Shown here: piece by piece, positions 24,680 through 36,527 of the stretch
How positions within the stretch are numbered: the stretch's first letter is position 1
Layout: every line of letters begins with the position of its first letter
Assembly (NCBI RefSeq): GCF_004210375.1
Contig: NC_134834.1
Location: 92,570,170-92,634,169, forward strand
From: Tachypleus tridentatus
Lineage: Eukaryota > Arthropoda > Merostomata > Xiphosura > Limulidae
DNA length: 64,000 bases
Direction of reading: 5' to 3'
Notes under the pieces: generated by a model
Databases searched by the model: none
What the model was told of the DNA's origin: nothing
Seen by the model: only the letters and a program-made list of their open reading frames with translations
Position numbers and translations under genes: made by a program

Positions 24680-26030
24680 CTCGAAGAGCCTGTAGAGTCA
24701 TGGATGAGAGAGCATGAGTCAACATGGTTTACATGAGAATTTGAATTTAAAGAATATCTTGTAAGGCACTTTTCACTACAGAGAAGGATCCATGTGATAA
24801 AAAGGGGAAAGAAAGAAAGAAAGGCCTTTGAAAAAAAGAAAAATGAATAAATCTTACCAGTTAAAGTGATACCTAATTCTAGAGTATGGCCACAGGTGGG
24901 AAACAACATTCCAACATGATGAAAATAATGGGACAAACATACTGGTCATGGTCCACAAGCAAGCTTGTAGAATATCTTCTAACTGATGACAAAGAAAAGA
25001 AGTGAGGTAAAATGCAAGATGACAGATTTTATGAGAGGAAATATAGAACAAAGGATGAAAGGAAAAAGGTTGAGAATAGTAGACCAAATGCACCCAAAAG
25101 TGAACCTAATTCATGGGTAGAAGGAGTAAGATCATGAAGTGATCAGGTTTGCAAGAGAATCTTAAGACATTTGTGCATATCCCAGATGGTAGCTGTATTT
25201 GCAATATAATAAAATAAGGCCATGACTGGACACAGAAATCTATCGGGTTTCAGACGAGGATAAAGATGGGAGACAGAAGGAAGAAAAATAGAAGAAAAGG
25301 AGGAACAATCCTTCCGAGTTGCAATGGTTTTAGGAAGAAGGGATGTGGAGGTAGGCACTGGAGACATTCATTTATGTCATCCACAACCATGGGGAAAAAA
25401 ACAAACCATCTCAAGTTGAGAAAGGACTCCACAGTGAACTTGGGAAGTGCAATAAACTGGTTGAGGCATGTTAAATTGATAACCAGCCTCCAACCACTGT
25501 TTTTCTTGGGGACCAAAAAAAGTGTGAATAGGTGACCATAATCATGACAAATAGCCACAAAAGTTGAAAGGGTGGACTGCTGGTGTGCTGACATTACCTG
25601 CAGCTTGATATTGTCAGGAACAGTAACAAAGACATAATGTCTAAGAAAAAGTGCAAGACTGACATCCCTGAGATAAGTAGAAGGTAAACTGAAATGAGCC
25701 AAAACTGAGTTCCTGCCTATAAGATCTCAAAAACAGAGAAACCATAATTGTAATGCAAGAGTTGAGGATGATACATGGACAAATGTGGAGGAGATAAGGT
25801 AAAGAATATTATTTGAAAAATCCCTCATGAATTTTGTGGAAAGCCTCCAAAAGTAGATATATGGAAGGATATTTGTGAAAGGTAGTAAGGGTTGGACAAA
25901 GGTCAAAATATTGGGCATACATAAGACAAAAATTGGAGTTAGGAGCCATTCTGACTTCTCCAACGAAGTAAGAAAGAACCCAACAACTGCTGATCCAAAA
26001 ACGGAGAGTATCCACCTGATGGGGGGCATG
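24680..26030 (-). mobile_element. DIRS-like tyrosine-recombinase retroelement, internally deleted
   Basis: On the minus strand, 25409-25702 reads the start of a reverse transcriptase (LFLVPKKNSGWRLVINLTCL then LNQF..LPKFT.ES), the typical entry motif of DIRS/Ty3-type RTs. Directly after it, in an overlapping frame, 25143-25330 reads a tyrosine-recombinase segment (KPDRFLCPVMALFYYIANTA), and 24854-25030 reads its C-terminal part (LEDILQACLWTMTSMF, corresponding to the DI..A..W....F motif before the nucleophilic Tyr). RT plus this recombinase identifies a DIRS-type element. Most of RT and all of RNase H are missing, so an internal deletion fused the two. It lies in the first intron of the SH3-C1 gene. 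Upstream frames (25727-26029) are not recognised. Confidence 0.6.
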
Positions 26031-27136
26031 GAATGCTGATCCCTTTACTTAATTTGGAAAGGAAATGTTTTGCATGGATCCAATTATTAAGGAAGAGAAG
26101 AAAAATCAAAAGTGGTCAAGAACAATGCTTATGTAGCAAGAAAGGATGAGGGAAGTAAGGGATAGGGGAAAGAGACAAAATATCACAAACCCAAGATACA
26201 TAATTCATGAAGACCAAGGTGAGCCTTCAGTTTGGAATTAAGAAGGAATGATAAACTCAGGACAAGGAGAAAAACAATCAAAATACTTCTTATTCTAATA
26301 ATATCAGGAAACTCATGAGGAGCCTAGGGGACAATCTTTTGATAAACAAAAGCAAAAAGATCCTCTCGCAGACCACCCTCACCTGAGGCAACACATTGGT
26401 CATTGGTAAGTGGTAACATTGACTTCCAAATTCATAAGTCATGAAATATGCACAAATAGAGCAACAATAATAAATTGAGAGAGAACGTTAAAAGTTTGAA
26501 ATATAAAGGAGCCACCTCAAGTAAAATATTAAATTATGTGTCATATGGGAAGCAATAAACAAACAAAAAATGTCTGTACTCAAAAACTGACAAATGAGAA
26601 GTGAAGGTTTAGAAGAGGAGTATAGAGGGAGTTACATGAGCTGCTATGCTACTGTTGGTTAAATATGACAATGATTTGCATGAAACACATATTGGAATAT
26701 AGTAATTTCAACATGGGGAAGCATAAGGCTTGTGGCATGCACAAAAACAAGTTTGCAAATAGAGGGCAAAATTGAATGAGAATAGCTAATATTACAAGAG
26801 GAAACAAGTAGCATATCAAAACTTTGAGTTTTAGACATTTTCTTAAAAGTTTGTTGATAAGAGTAATATTTTTAAATGGGACATTATCAAACTAAGTTTG
26901 TTTTGAAATTAACTGGAATTTAACAAATGTTTTGTATACATTGAAATATTTTAACAAGCTTAAAAACATTTTAGTTCACTTTAACTCACTTAAAAGCCAT
27001 TAAAAACCAGGATTACAGGCTACATATATTTACTGGTTCTACCTTAAACTGTCTAGAAAAAAATTATTACTCATTATATCACTGTACTCTGCCGAAATTC
27101 ATGAGTTATAATCACATAACAAAATAGTTTACTTAC

Positions 27137-27521
27137 ACGTTTCTATACAACTGATAGCAGAGTTTCTTTCATCCATGTTAGTACACACAGAAGTTACGAA
27201 TGATTGTGATAAAGATACACGTGGTTTTTCTTCAAATGATACATCTGCAGATGAAAACAAATATGATCCTTGGATTGGTCCATGTACACTGGTTAAAGAT
27301 TCTCTTTTCAAAAGTTCTAAGTAATTTCCTGGGAAATAGCCAATTATACCCGTCCTTTGGTTTCGTCCCAAAACAAGACCATTAGGTCTATCTTCTGTGC
27401 CATACAGAGGAAACTGAAATGGTTTTGTCACTTCCACAACATCACCAGGCTCAAGACTCAAATCAGGCACTTCAATATTATAGAATTTGTTTGGTGAGTG
27501 GTAATAAACCAATTCACCCAT
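27137..27521 (-). CDS. SH3-domain start exon of a signalling gene (PI3K p85-like candidate)
   Basis: This is the first coding exon of a minus-strand gene: 128 codons plus one base. The ATG has A at -3 and G at +4, and an in-frame TGA lies nine codons upstream, which fixes the start. Residues 1-72 form an SH3 domain: an acidic/hydrophobic strand (LSLEPGDVVEV, 21-31), a long RT/n-Src insert containing RPNGLVLG (45-52), and a terminal YFPGNYLELL (62-71). This order, especially RP..G..G.N.RTG..G.FPG.Y.E, is closest to the N-terminal SH3 of PI3-kinase p85 regulatory subunits. The Trp that normally faces proline ligands is Leu/Val here. Residues 73-128 are a Ser-rich linker. The exon ends at a consensus GTAAGT donor (27131-27136) in phase 1 and joins 22944-23024. 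SH3 is certain in type; the p85 identity is inference. Confidence 0.8.
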
Positions 27522-27902
27522 ACTTGCACTGAAGCTTTGTTCTGATCAGGAAGTTTCAAGCTTGTGTTTTATTTCTAATCTACGTGTAATTTTCCAAACC
27601 ACTTTGTTAGTAAATTCAAATAATATACATTTTAATGAATAATTAAATGGACAATTTCTCTACTTCCTTTTCCTTGATCAACATTTTCAATTTTTCCAGA
27701 TTCACACTTGTTTCCAAGAGGTGTATGTAGAAATCTTCAGTTTATTATATGTACTTCCATTGTATCACACTGCAGCAATGTACGAGGACGTACAACCTGG
27801 AATGCTCTTACAGTTGCATATGAGAACAAAATAGAAGCAAAACAGTTTAGCTGAGAGATGTCACAACTTCCTGACATTCTTCAAAATACAGATTTTGTAA
27901 AC
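27522..27902 (-). other. Possible 5' UTR part of the SH3-C1 gene exon
   Basis: Upstream of the ATG the frame is closed by a TGA. A plausible acceptor (TTGTTGTTATCAG, minus strand) ends at 27903, so the start exon may extend to 27902 as untranslated leader. A GGTAACT-type donor near 28,165 could end a preceding non-coding exon. This rests on splice-site appearance only. Confidence 0.3.
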
Positions 27903-28439
27903 CTGATAACAACAAAATAAAATTCACATTATTCATACATCATACACCTGTACAAGTTTTGTATAAATGTCATGTACAGTTAAATAAATGGAGATATTGA
28001 AGTAAATAGAAGGAAATCAAAATCTAATACACTACTACACTGAGAACTATCACGTATTTAAAAAAAAATGTATATCACTCTAAATCAACAGACATAGCTT
28101 TAACTAGTTATCAGTGAATTAGATAATGAATTATTATAGTGTGATTGTGAAAATATTTAAGTTACCTGTCATCTCAATCTCCAGACTACAATACCACAAG
28201 TTTGGAATTTATACTTTTATATAATTATCAGTGACATAAACAAAGGTTTACTGTAGAATGTGATACCTTTTTACTGCTTGAATATTTTTCAAACAAAATA
28301 TTTCATGATTCATTATTACATTCCCTCTTATAACCCAGATGATGAACATCAGATTTACTTTTCAAACATTGCTTACATGTCCTTTAAGCATGGAATGCAG
28401 GTTACTTTCTAAGCTTGTTTCTTTCCTGATCTTTATGTA

Positions 28440-29628
28440 CCAGGTCATCCCATAAGTAATGTCTGAAAATTTAATATGGAAAGTGCATCATTATTTCTGT
28501 CTTAGTAGAAGGCTTTAATGAAGAAAACAGGTAGTAGGACGTGTATAAAAATGTTCAGACAAATAAAAGAAACTAACCCAACTCCACTTTTCATATCATT
28601 AATCAAATAAACTTTTATGAAGATAGATGTGTCTGAGCAGCACATTAGGTATATAATGCTTTACAAGTTTAAACTACACTCAATGAAAGAAAATGTCGAA
28701 GGTGGTTTCAGAAGTTCAGATCAGGTAACTACATCTTAAGTGATGCACCAAGTTCAGATTGTCCTGTTGAGTTTAATGATGACTTGCTGCTGGCTGCACT
28801 TGAAGATTGTGCTGTAAAAGTTGAAGAACTAGCACATACATTTAATTCAATCCATTCAACAGTTCAACGTCATTTGCAACAGCATGGAATGGTGACAAAA
28901 CTTAGAAAATGGTTCCTCCATGAGTTGAAACAAGCCACCTTAGAACATTTGTACTTCTCTGCACTCTCGTGAGCATAACTCACCTTTTTTGGGCAGGTTA
29001 GTGACTGGAGATGAAAATTGGATATATTATAAACATGTTAAGTGCCACAGACAATGGTTCAGTGCAAGTAAGCTGGCTGAAGCACAGCTCAAAATGGATC
29101 TCCACCCTAGAAATGTCTTGTTAAGTGTTTGGTGGGATATTGTTGGTGTGATCTACTTTGAGTTGCTGCCGCTCAATGTAACAATTACATCAGACTTCTG
29201 TTGTTGCACTGAAAGAAAAGAGGCCCGTTTTGATTAATTGTAGAGATGTGTTACACCAGGATAATACACAGCTCCATACAGCAAGGACCACACCTGCAAA
29301 AACTGAAGACCTAGACTGATAAAACTTCCACATATTTCTTATTCTACAGACCTTGCCCCATCTGATTATTATCTGTTCCAAAATTTGCAGAGCTATCTTG
29401 ATGGAAAAGAGCTTGGAACACATGAAGATGTCAAAACTACCCTCTCTACATTCTTTTCCTCCAAACACCAAGAATTTTAAAGTGGTATTCAGAAGCTTGT
29501 GAATCATTGGCAGAAAGTAATTAATAATAATTGAACATACATTATTGATTAAATAACATTAAAAGCATTTGAAATCATTTCTCTTTTTCTGAACCTAAAA
29601 ATCAGACATTACTTAATGGATGACCTGA
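28440..29628 (+). mobile_element. mariner transposon with both TIRs and TA duplication
   Basis: The left end begins ccaggtcatccc and its first ~26 bp match the inverted right end (ending ggatgacctga at 29,628) at all but two positions. TA dinucleotides flank both sides (28438-28439 and 29629-29630), the mariner/Tc1 target-site duplication. The total length of 1,189 bp is normal for a mariner. It lies upstream of the SH3-C1 start exon. Confidence 0.85.
28617..29534 (+). pseudogene. mariner transposase, frameshifted
   Basis: The transposase starts at ATG 28617 (MKIDVSEQHIRYIMLYKFKL, the usual N-terminal helix), runs through the helix-turn-helix (28784-28930: HSTVQRHLQQHGMV, then LRKWFLHEL), the first catalytic segment VTGDENWIYY (29001-29035), VWWDIVGVIYFELLP (29128-29172), the second Asp in LHQDNTQLHTA (near 29,250-29,285), and DLAPSDYYLFQNL (near 29,340-29,395). 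It ends NN-stop at 29,534. The length is close to the usual ~345 codons, but at least three frameshifts break it. The three acidic catalytic positions of the D,D34D set are all still encoded, though in different frames. Confidence 0.8.
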
Positions 29629-29630
29629 TA

Positions 29631-32039
29631 TATATAAATGGTAATATCTCTTGAACATGTCTAACATCTAACAATGTGCAAGTTTCAACCAACACTTGTG
29701 TTTTTTTAATAATCTTTGAGCCTTTTAACTGAAATTTAATCTTTAGATTTGAAGTTAGTTTTACAGGTATTAAAGGTGAAACTTACATATGAAGAATCTT
29801 AAGAATGAAAAGAGGTTTCAGCACTAAAGACTTCATTATTTTTGTCATTGCTACTAAGTGTTTTGCTTAGTTATACTATCTTTGCCTAAAATTAATTCTC
29901 TAGGTCCTCTTCCAAGTTCTAAGTGGTATCACATTGTCCAGGTACTAAAGTACCTTGATGATCATGAATTGAAGTGACTTTAACAGTTCAGGTGAACAAA
30001 ACAAGTAAAGATTGTAGAAAATTCAAAACTTAAATCTGGTCTATGTAGTCCTAAACAGGACAGGATATCATGGTGCACTGTACACGTAGTATGATGGATA
30101 AACAAATTTTACTTATCTGACAAATTATAAAAAATACCCAAAACTAACTACTTTCACTATAGCATGAATTAGATATCATTATAAAGATGATTTTTGGTGC
30201 ACTAGTCATTATAAGTCAAATGTCAAATAGGTTGTCTAGTTTGATTGCATTACTGGTTCCAAATCACAATGTTATAGACTAATCTTGCTGGAGTGCTAGT
30301 TTTAAACTGCCATGTGTCACCCCTTGATCACATTTGCAAGAAGAGTAAAATTTTCTCATATCTGTTAATAAATATCGCATCATACAAGTAAAAAACTTCT
30401 AATAATTGTACCATACAAAATATATGTAAAATTTAAGGGTAATAAAGGACCTACCAATTCATCTTAGAGGTTGATTTATTCACTAAACTTTAAAAACAAC
30501 ACTCTCAAAACAAACACTTATTATTCAAATATTTATAGATCCTTCTGTTAATTATCTTAAATCAGCTGAAATTACATTACATAATTTATAATCAGTATAG
30601 TAAAAAATAATAAACAATTAAGCATACTATTAATTAAGCATTAAAATAATACTGATATTAATGCATGATGTAAGTCTAAGATACCAGCTAAATATTTAAA
30701 ATTAAAGGACACATCATACTCATAGATTTTCACATAAACTTAAATGTTTTATGTCTAAAGTTGAAAACCAGCAAACTGCTCAGCAGTAAATTTGAAGTAA
30801 TCTGATAATATAACTTGTATGAGCAAATGTGTTAACTTAGATTAATGAACTAGTTAAAAAGATAAGGTGTCATAATCTTATTATTTACGATTGTACAAAT
30901 AGACATACAGCACAGGCTACACTACTGAATTATATTTGCCACTATGTATAGAGTTTATTGTGATGTAAAATTACAATTTCAACCTTTGCTTCATTAAAAT
31001 TATAAATCTCACTCTCAGAACTGCAGATACTCATACCACACTCACAGTAATAATAATACTATGTATTCTTAAAAGTTACTCCAGTAGTATTAACGTACCG
31101 TTATTGCAAATAGCAACAGTGATACTTATTAATTTTAGTAACATTAATAACATAGTATAATAATTTAATACTCAACAGTTGTAGTTAAGTTATTTGTGCG
31201 GAGCGTTAAAAATGATTTAATCTAAGAATAAGATAAATTAGTTTTAATATTTAGCAATAATATGAAAAATAAACCAATACAAAATGTGATAATGTACACA
31301 CTATTCTTACATCTTTCAATGAAACGTAAAATCTGTAGGCCTCGTTTCCAACCTAACATTATTTAACGTAAGTATGACTTTTAATTTTATCCAATCAACT
31401 AGTTTAATTTTTTCTGCACTAAGTCTCAAAGGCTTAGTCTTAGACGAATGGAATTTCAGGTACCTGTCGCTTAGTTACCAACAGACGGAAAAAGCGTTAC
31501 TTGGAGAAAAAAAAAAATATGTACAGGTGTGTGTGTTCAATGCCCAAAGACAGATATTTTATTATTTTACATGAGCACATTTTGGAGATACCTATTAAAC
31601 CTACTATTTCTTTATTTTTTTTATTATGCACATTTTCTACAACTACCGCAAGAAAGATGGTTTATTGAGGTTAATAAAATTAAAAACACATTTAATCAAA
31701 ATATTATCACAATGTTCTACTAATAAGTATTTGTAGTATAGTGTCATGCTTCCTTTTTTTAGTTAATTATAAGTTTTAATTATAATAAAAAACGCAAATA
31801 AATACGCCCAGTAAGTATATGAGAAAGGACATTAAGCTACTAAAATCGAAAAAATGGATACCTTCGGAACACAAATAAATTAAAAAACAAATCAGATCTC
31901 AATTGTTTCTGGGTCCGTACAAAAAAAAAAAAAAGTTATAAAGTCAAACAAAACAAATATCCTTACGTACCCTACACTAAAACATAATAATAAACTATCA
32001 CACACGAATAAACTGAAAGTACACGCCTTGAAAGATTAA
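29631..32039. other. AT-rich DNA, no gene seen
   Basis: Upstream of the SH3-C1 gene; could hold its promoter and non-coding first exons. No CpG-rich or core promoter block stands out. Confidence 0.5.
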
Positions 32040-33530
32040 CTCTTTCAAGACTTTCAAAACACCAGACGACTCAAACATGAAAAACCACTTTGTGAACATA
32101 GTAAATAATTATATAATAATCATATACCATACTTCACTAAGAATACTCAACATAACAGCACAATAACAGAAGCAGAAAATGATTACACAACATTTTATCA
32201 GACCCATCACAGTAGCAGAGTACAAGAAAACATAAAACATTTGAAAAATAAATCACTGGGACAAAACAAAATCCAAAACTTATTATTCAAGAAAGGCCCT
32301 CTGAGATTATTTGAATATCTGATATTTTTATACAGTTTATCTTTAAAAACAGGATGTAAGACAAGCGCTTAGAAACAAGTCGATGTTCTTGTGTTCTATA
32401 AGGAAAAATAACCAGTAAATATTCCCGAAAACTATACAGACCTGTAAGTCTAACAAGCAATCTAGGAAAATTACTTTAAAAAATTATAAATAATAGACTT
32501 ATAAATTACTCGTGGAAATACAAAATAGCTTCGGAAAAGCAAAGCAAACAATAGATCATTTCATAAGATTAATGGAATAAATAATACACGGTTTTAATAG
32601 ATAAACAAATCAGAGTCTCACGCTTCCTGATTTATAGGTGTTGAAAAAGTATTCGATAGGATGTGTTTCAATGGACTCAGATACAAACTTTCCAAATTGA
32701 GACTTTCTACAGAAATTATTTGATTAGTTTTTAACTTTTTAGAAGATAGGAGCATCAGAGTAAGTGTTGAGGACACCTGCTCAGAATGCTGCAATCCTGT
32801 GGTGGGTGGCCCTGAATGAGGAGTACTTAACCCTACCCTATTTATCATGTATGTCAGCAACATGCCTCTCAAAGATCGAACCCACACCTACTGCTCAAAA
32901 TTTGTAAATGATGTTGTATTCTGGAAGAATGCTTCAAACCCAATAACAGCAAAACACAATTACTACGAAACGAAATAGAATGGTACTGCAATAAGTGGAA
33001 ACTTAAAATTAATGTGTACAAAACACAAGACATTTACAAAATCAAATAAAACAAGCAAATTAATATCACAGTTGTATTTAAACGGGACCCTCTTACAGGT
33101 GGAAATATTTGTTAAATTCTTAGGGACCATATCTGACTCAAAGTTAAATTGGATATCGCAGATAATTAGTAAAAAAACACGATTTAGAAAAATACGCTTT
33201 ACTTAAGAATTTTACTGACAACTAACTACCAAGGAATTTCACCAGAAGAAAACTATTAAAAGCTTACAGAATATATATAAGGCCATGCCTATATAACATG
33301 GATAAATATATCAAAAACACACATAAATAAAGTACATCAGATACAAAACTATATTTTAATGAAAGTATTAACAGCCCAGGATCAGCAAACTCAGTATTTC
33401 TTCATAACTATTCAAGCATGCCAACTATATTAGACTCTTGGATGACTTGTTTCAATATTATAAGAATTTTTTTAATAAAAATGAGCTGATGAGCAAACTA
33501 GAGTGTTAGATTATTCATGATAAACCAAAC
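32040..33530 (+). mobile_element. Decayed Jockey-like LINE, reverse transcriptase relic
   Basis: The plus strand, read across frames, gives a recognisable RT: IKHLKNKSLGQNKIQN near 32,235-32,290, YRPVSLTS-like near 32,440, a VEKVFDRM motif near 32,640-32,665 followed by GLRYKLSKL, the SVLSP-equivalent near 32,815-32,845, FVND for the catalytic FADD (32,901-32,912), and KFLGTISDSKLNW near 33,110-33,155. Many stops and small deletions show it is old. It could extend further on both sides (AT-rich DNA up to 34,300), but nothing definite is readable there. Confidence 0.7.
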
Positions 33531-34639
33531 CTCAATTATCTCTCCCCTACAAGAAACTTATAGACCACACTGTGCTAGGCTAATTGGATCCTAGAGACAA
33601 ATGAACTCTATTTTATTTTATTTTTTTATATGTAAAAATAGTATTATGTGCGTGAATGGCTGCTAAGCGGAATTTTATTAAGAACTTGTAGTAATAGTGC
33701 AATCATGCATAAATGAAGATAATCTAAATACACAAGTTAATATACCTATGCGGACAACGGACAAAGTTTAACATACTGTAAAAATTGATACAACGTAACA
33801 AGGGTTTTCACCTAGGATACAGTAACAATACAAACAAAATAATAGTTTCTAAGGGAGTAAGAGGTCAACGCTGAACCTGACTCTCACTGGTCCAAAACAC
33901 GGTCCGAATCCCGATGAACAAAAATTTTAGAGTGAAAATACAGGAATATCAACATAAAATATCATTAAAATGTATAAACAATATACACGTTGGATAATTA
34001 TATACGACTGTCAAGTATAGACTAACACATATTATTAAGAAATGGAAACAATACAAAATGCAGTACCCAAAACAACATAAAACTAATCCTAGACAAACTC
34101 CTAGATTGCTCGTTCAAATATTTTTACAAATATACGTACAGAAATGGTTTACCAACCTGCATTGATCGCTATATCGTAAATGGTAGTGAGAGGCCTAAAT
34201 CTTTCTCTCTCAAGTCTTCACTCAATAGGTATCGTAAGAGAAGCGCAACTTGTAGTATCTCATAAAATATCTCTTAGATCTAGATGTGAAATTTCTCTTT
34301 AAAAGAGAATTTATGTGAATGACGCGCTTAATAACTTGATCAAGCGAAAATATCGAGTCTATGTATAAAACTGTTTGTGTTTCAAGAAACCATATGAAAA
34401 GAAGTAGTTAAATAGCAATAAATACCATTAAATGTACTTGCGCAGGTTCTTTGGAAATGCTTTGTTTCAAGAATATATAAAACCTAACTTGACAGAAAAA
34501 TATATGTTAATTTCTTGTTTTTGAAATTCATATGCCATGCTGTGTCGTAGCAAACAGATTGCATGTTTATTTCTTTTCATGATTTATGACATGCGCACAT
34601 TTTACTAATGTTACGACAGAACAAATAAGAACCTTACGT

Positions 34640-34811
34640 TTTTGTTTTTTTTTAATTTCGCGCAAAGCTACTCGAGGGTTATCTGTGCTAGCCGTCCCTA
34701 ATTTAGCAGTGTAAGGCTAGAGGGAAGGCCGCTCGTTATCATTACCCACCGCCAACTCTTGGACTACTCTTTTACCAACGAATAATGGGATTGACCGTCA
34801 CGTTATAACGA
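34640..34811 (-). repeat. SINE family 1, missing tRNA-like head
   Basis: Tail and body are present; the copy stops abruptly at ccgtcacgttataacg, so the head is absent. Confidence 0.85.
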
Positions 34812-36258
34812 GAATATTGGGATGATACAGCTATACATAACCCATTCCAACATGACTTGCAATATTAATATTTAATGTCACACTTAAGTTATATACTCCT
34901 TACTGTTGTTGCGCAACTAGTTTATCATAATATCATGGTCATATCAGGGTTGGTAATAATGTAGTGTAACTAAGAGTCTAGGACGTCCATACAGATGGAG
35001 TCAAAATATGTCTTGATTATTACAGATTCTCGTAGCGAGGTCGGTCGAATTGACTGACCTCTTAACAATTTTTTGTTTGTAAACTTTACAGTGTAACATT
35101 AAATTTTAATATTGAAAGTCATGTAGCCATGATCTGTGTATAGCTGTATGAACCCTATATTATTGTTTGCATTATTTTTGGCACTGCCATCCTCACATAA
35201 TTTTACATTTACAAAATATTTTTATTACTTGTTCTGTTCAAAGGTGGTTAGATATTTCAGTTATTTGTAGCTCAAAAACTTTCTGTATAAACCTTATTGA
35301 GACGGTATCATGTATTTTGCACGACCTCGTAACCACCATGCAACTGTGAACTCATTCATATTATAACTCTGAGTACTTACTGTATTTTCACGACGTTTGA
35401 TAAGCTTTTAGTACACATTACAAGTTTGTTGCACATACACAAAAAATCAGATTTACTTTAGTTAGTATGACTCAGACTCTGATTAGTCTGAATTAAATGT
35501 AAATTTTATCGTAAGATTATAAATTCCTTTTTTTCTCCTTGCAGTTTCAGATGCCATTTGCATAACTTCTATAACCACTTAGATTAATGTTTGGATGAAA
35601 TTACTCACAATGCCAATGAAAGTTTTATATAAATTCTATTCCATATTCCCATATGATTATACGTACGTATTTTAAGGGGCGTAATGTTCTACTAATACAG
35701 GTAATCTTACGTTCATCATAAGTAAGTCTGCAAGATATATGTGAGTATAAGTATTTGGGCACTGAATTTTTGGTCTGTTGTCTTTTTATCTTAAATGGTG
35801 ACTTAAAATCTGCTGTTTCAGCGTGTGTATACAAACGTTTGATTACACTGTGTAACACGTTTTTTACTTTTTCTTGTTCCTGGGCAGAAAGTGTTATTTC
35901 CCAACTGCTTGTGACTAAAGTAAATGGAACGTGATAGTGATTTACATTACAGTCGCAAACCTCGAAAAAGTACTCACCTACACATTTTTGTATAATTTTC
36001 GTATAAATACATGTAAATCTTGATTTATATGTTGTTTTATTCAGACCTTATACAAATGAAAATGTGCACAGTTGCCCGATTTTACGTAGAAAATAGGTTA
36101 ATTTCTTTGTCCAGGTCACAAAAGCAAAATTTGAAGGGAATAATGGTCATTTTCTGTACTTTTATGACATAAGCAATTAAGAAATAATATATATTATTCA
36201 GGAACAAAATTTGTGTTACATAGTGTAATTTGGTTTTGCCAATGTTTCTTTGGTTTTT

Positions 36259-36527
36259 GGGCCTGGCATGGCCAAGCGCGTAAGGCGTGCGACTCGTAAT
36301 CTGAGGGTCGCGGGTTCGCACCCGCGTCGCGCTAAACATGCTCGCCCTCCCAGGCGTGGGGGGCGTATAATGTGACGGTCAATCCCACTATTCGTTGGTA
36401 AAAGAGTAGCCCAAGAGTTGGCGGTGGGTGGTGATGACTAGCTGCCTTCCCTCTAGTCTTACACTGCTAAATTAGGGACGGCTAGCACAGATAGCCCTCG
36501 AGTAGCTTTGTGCAAAATTCCAAAACA
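36259..36527 (+). repeat. SINE family 1, with target-site duplication
   Basis: Sense copy from gggcctggcatggcc to aaattccaaaacaaa, flanked by ttctttggttt on both sides. Confidence 0.9.

Larger units (their letters stand above)
23025..27136. other. First coding-region intron of the SH3-C1 gene
   Basis: About 4.1 kb. It holds a direct repeat, an inverted repeat and the DIRS-like element. The plus strand from about 24,240 to 26,830 is noticeably purine-rich; 26,031-26,830 may be the unrecognised 5' part of the same element. Confidence 0.65.

Noticed and set aside
25266..25535. 89-codon plus-strand frame rich in Lys and Arg
   Set aside because: Antisense shadow of the DIRS-like RT and recombinase region.
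29190..29507. 105-codon minus-strand frame
   Set aside because: Antisense shadow of the mariner transposase.
36259..36340. tRNA genes in the heads of family 1 SINEs (several sites)
   Set aside because: A- and B-box are present, but the acceptor stem does not close and the sequence continues into the SINE body, so these are tRNA-derived repeats, not tRNA genes.
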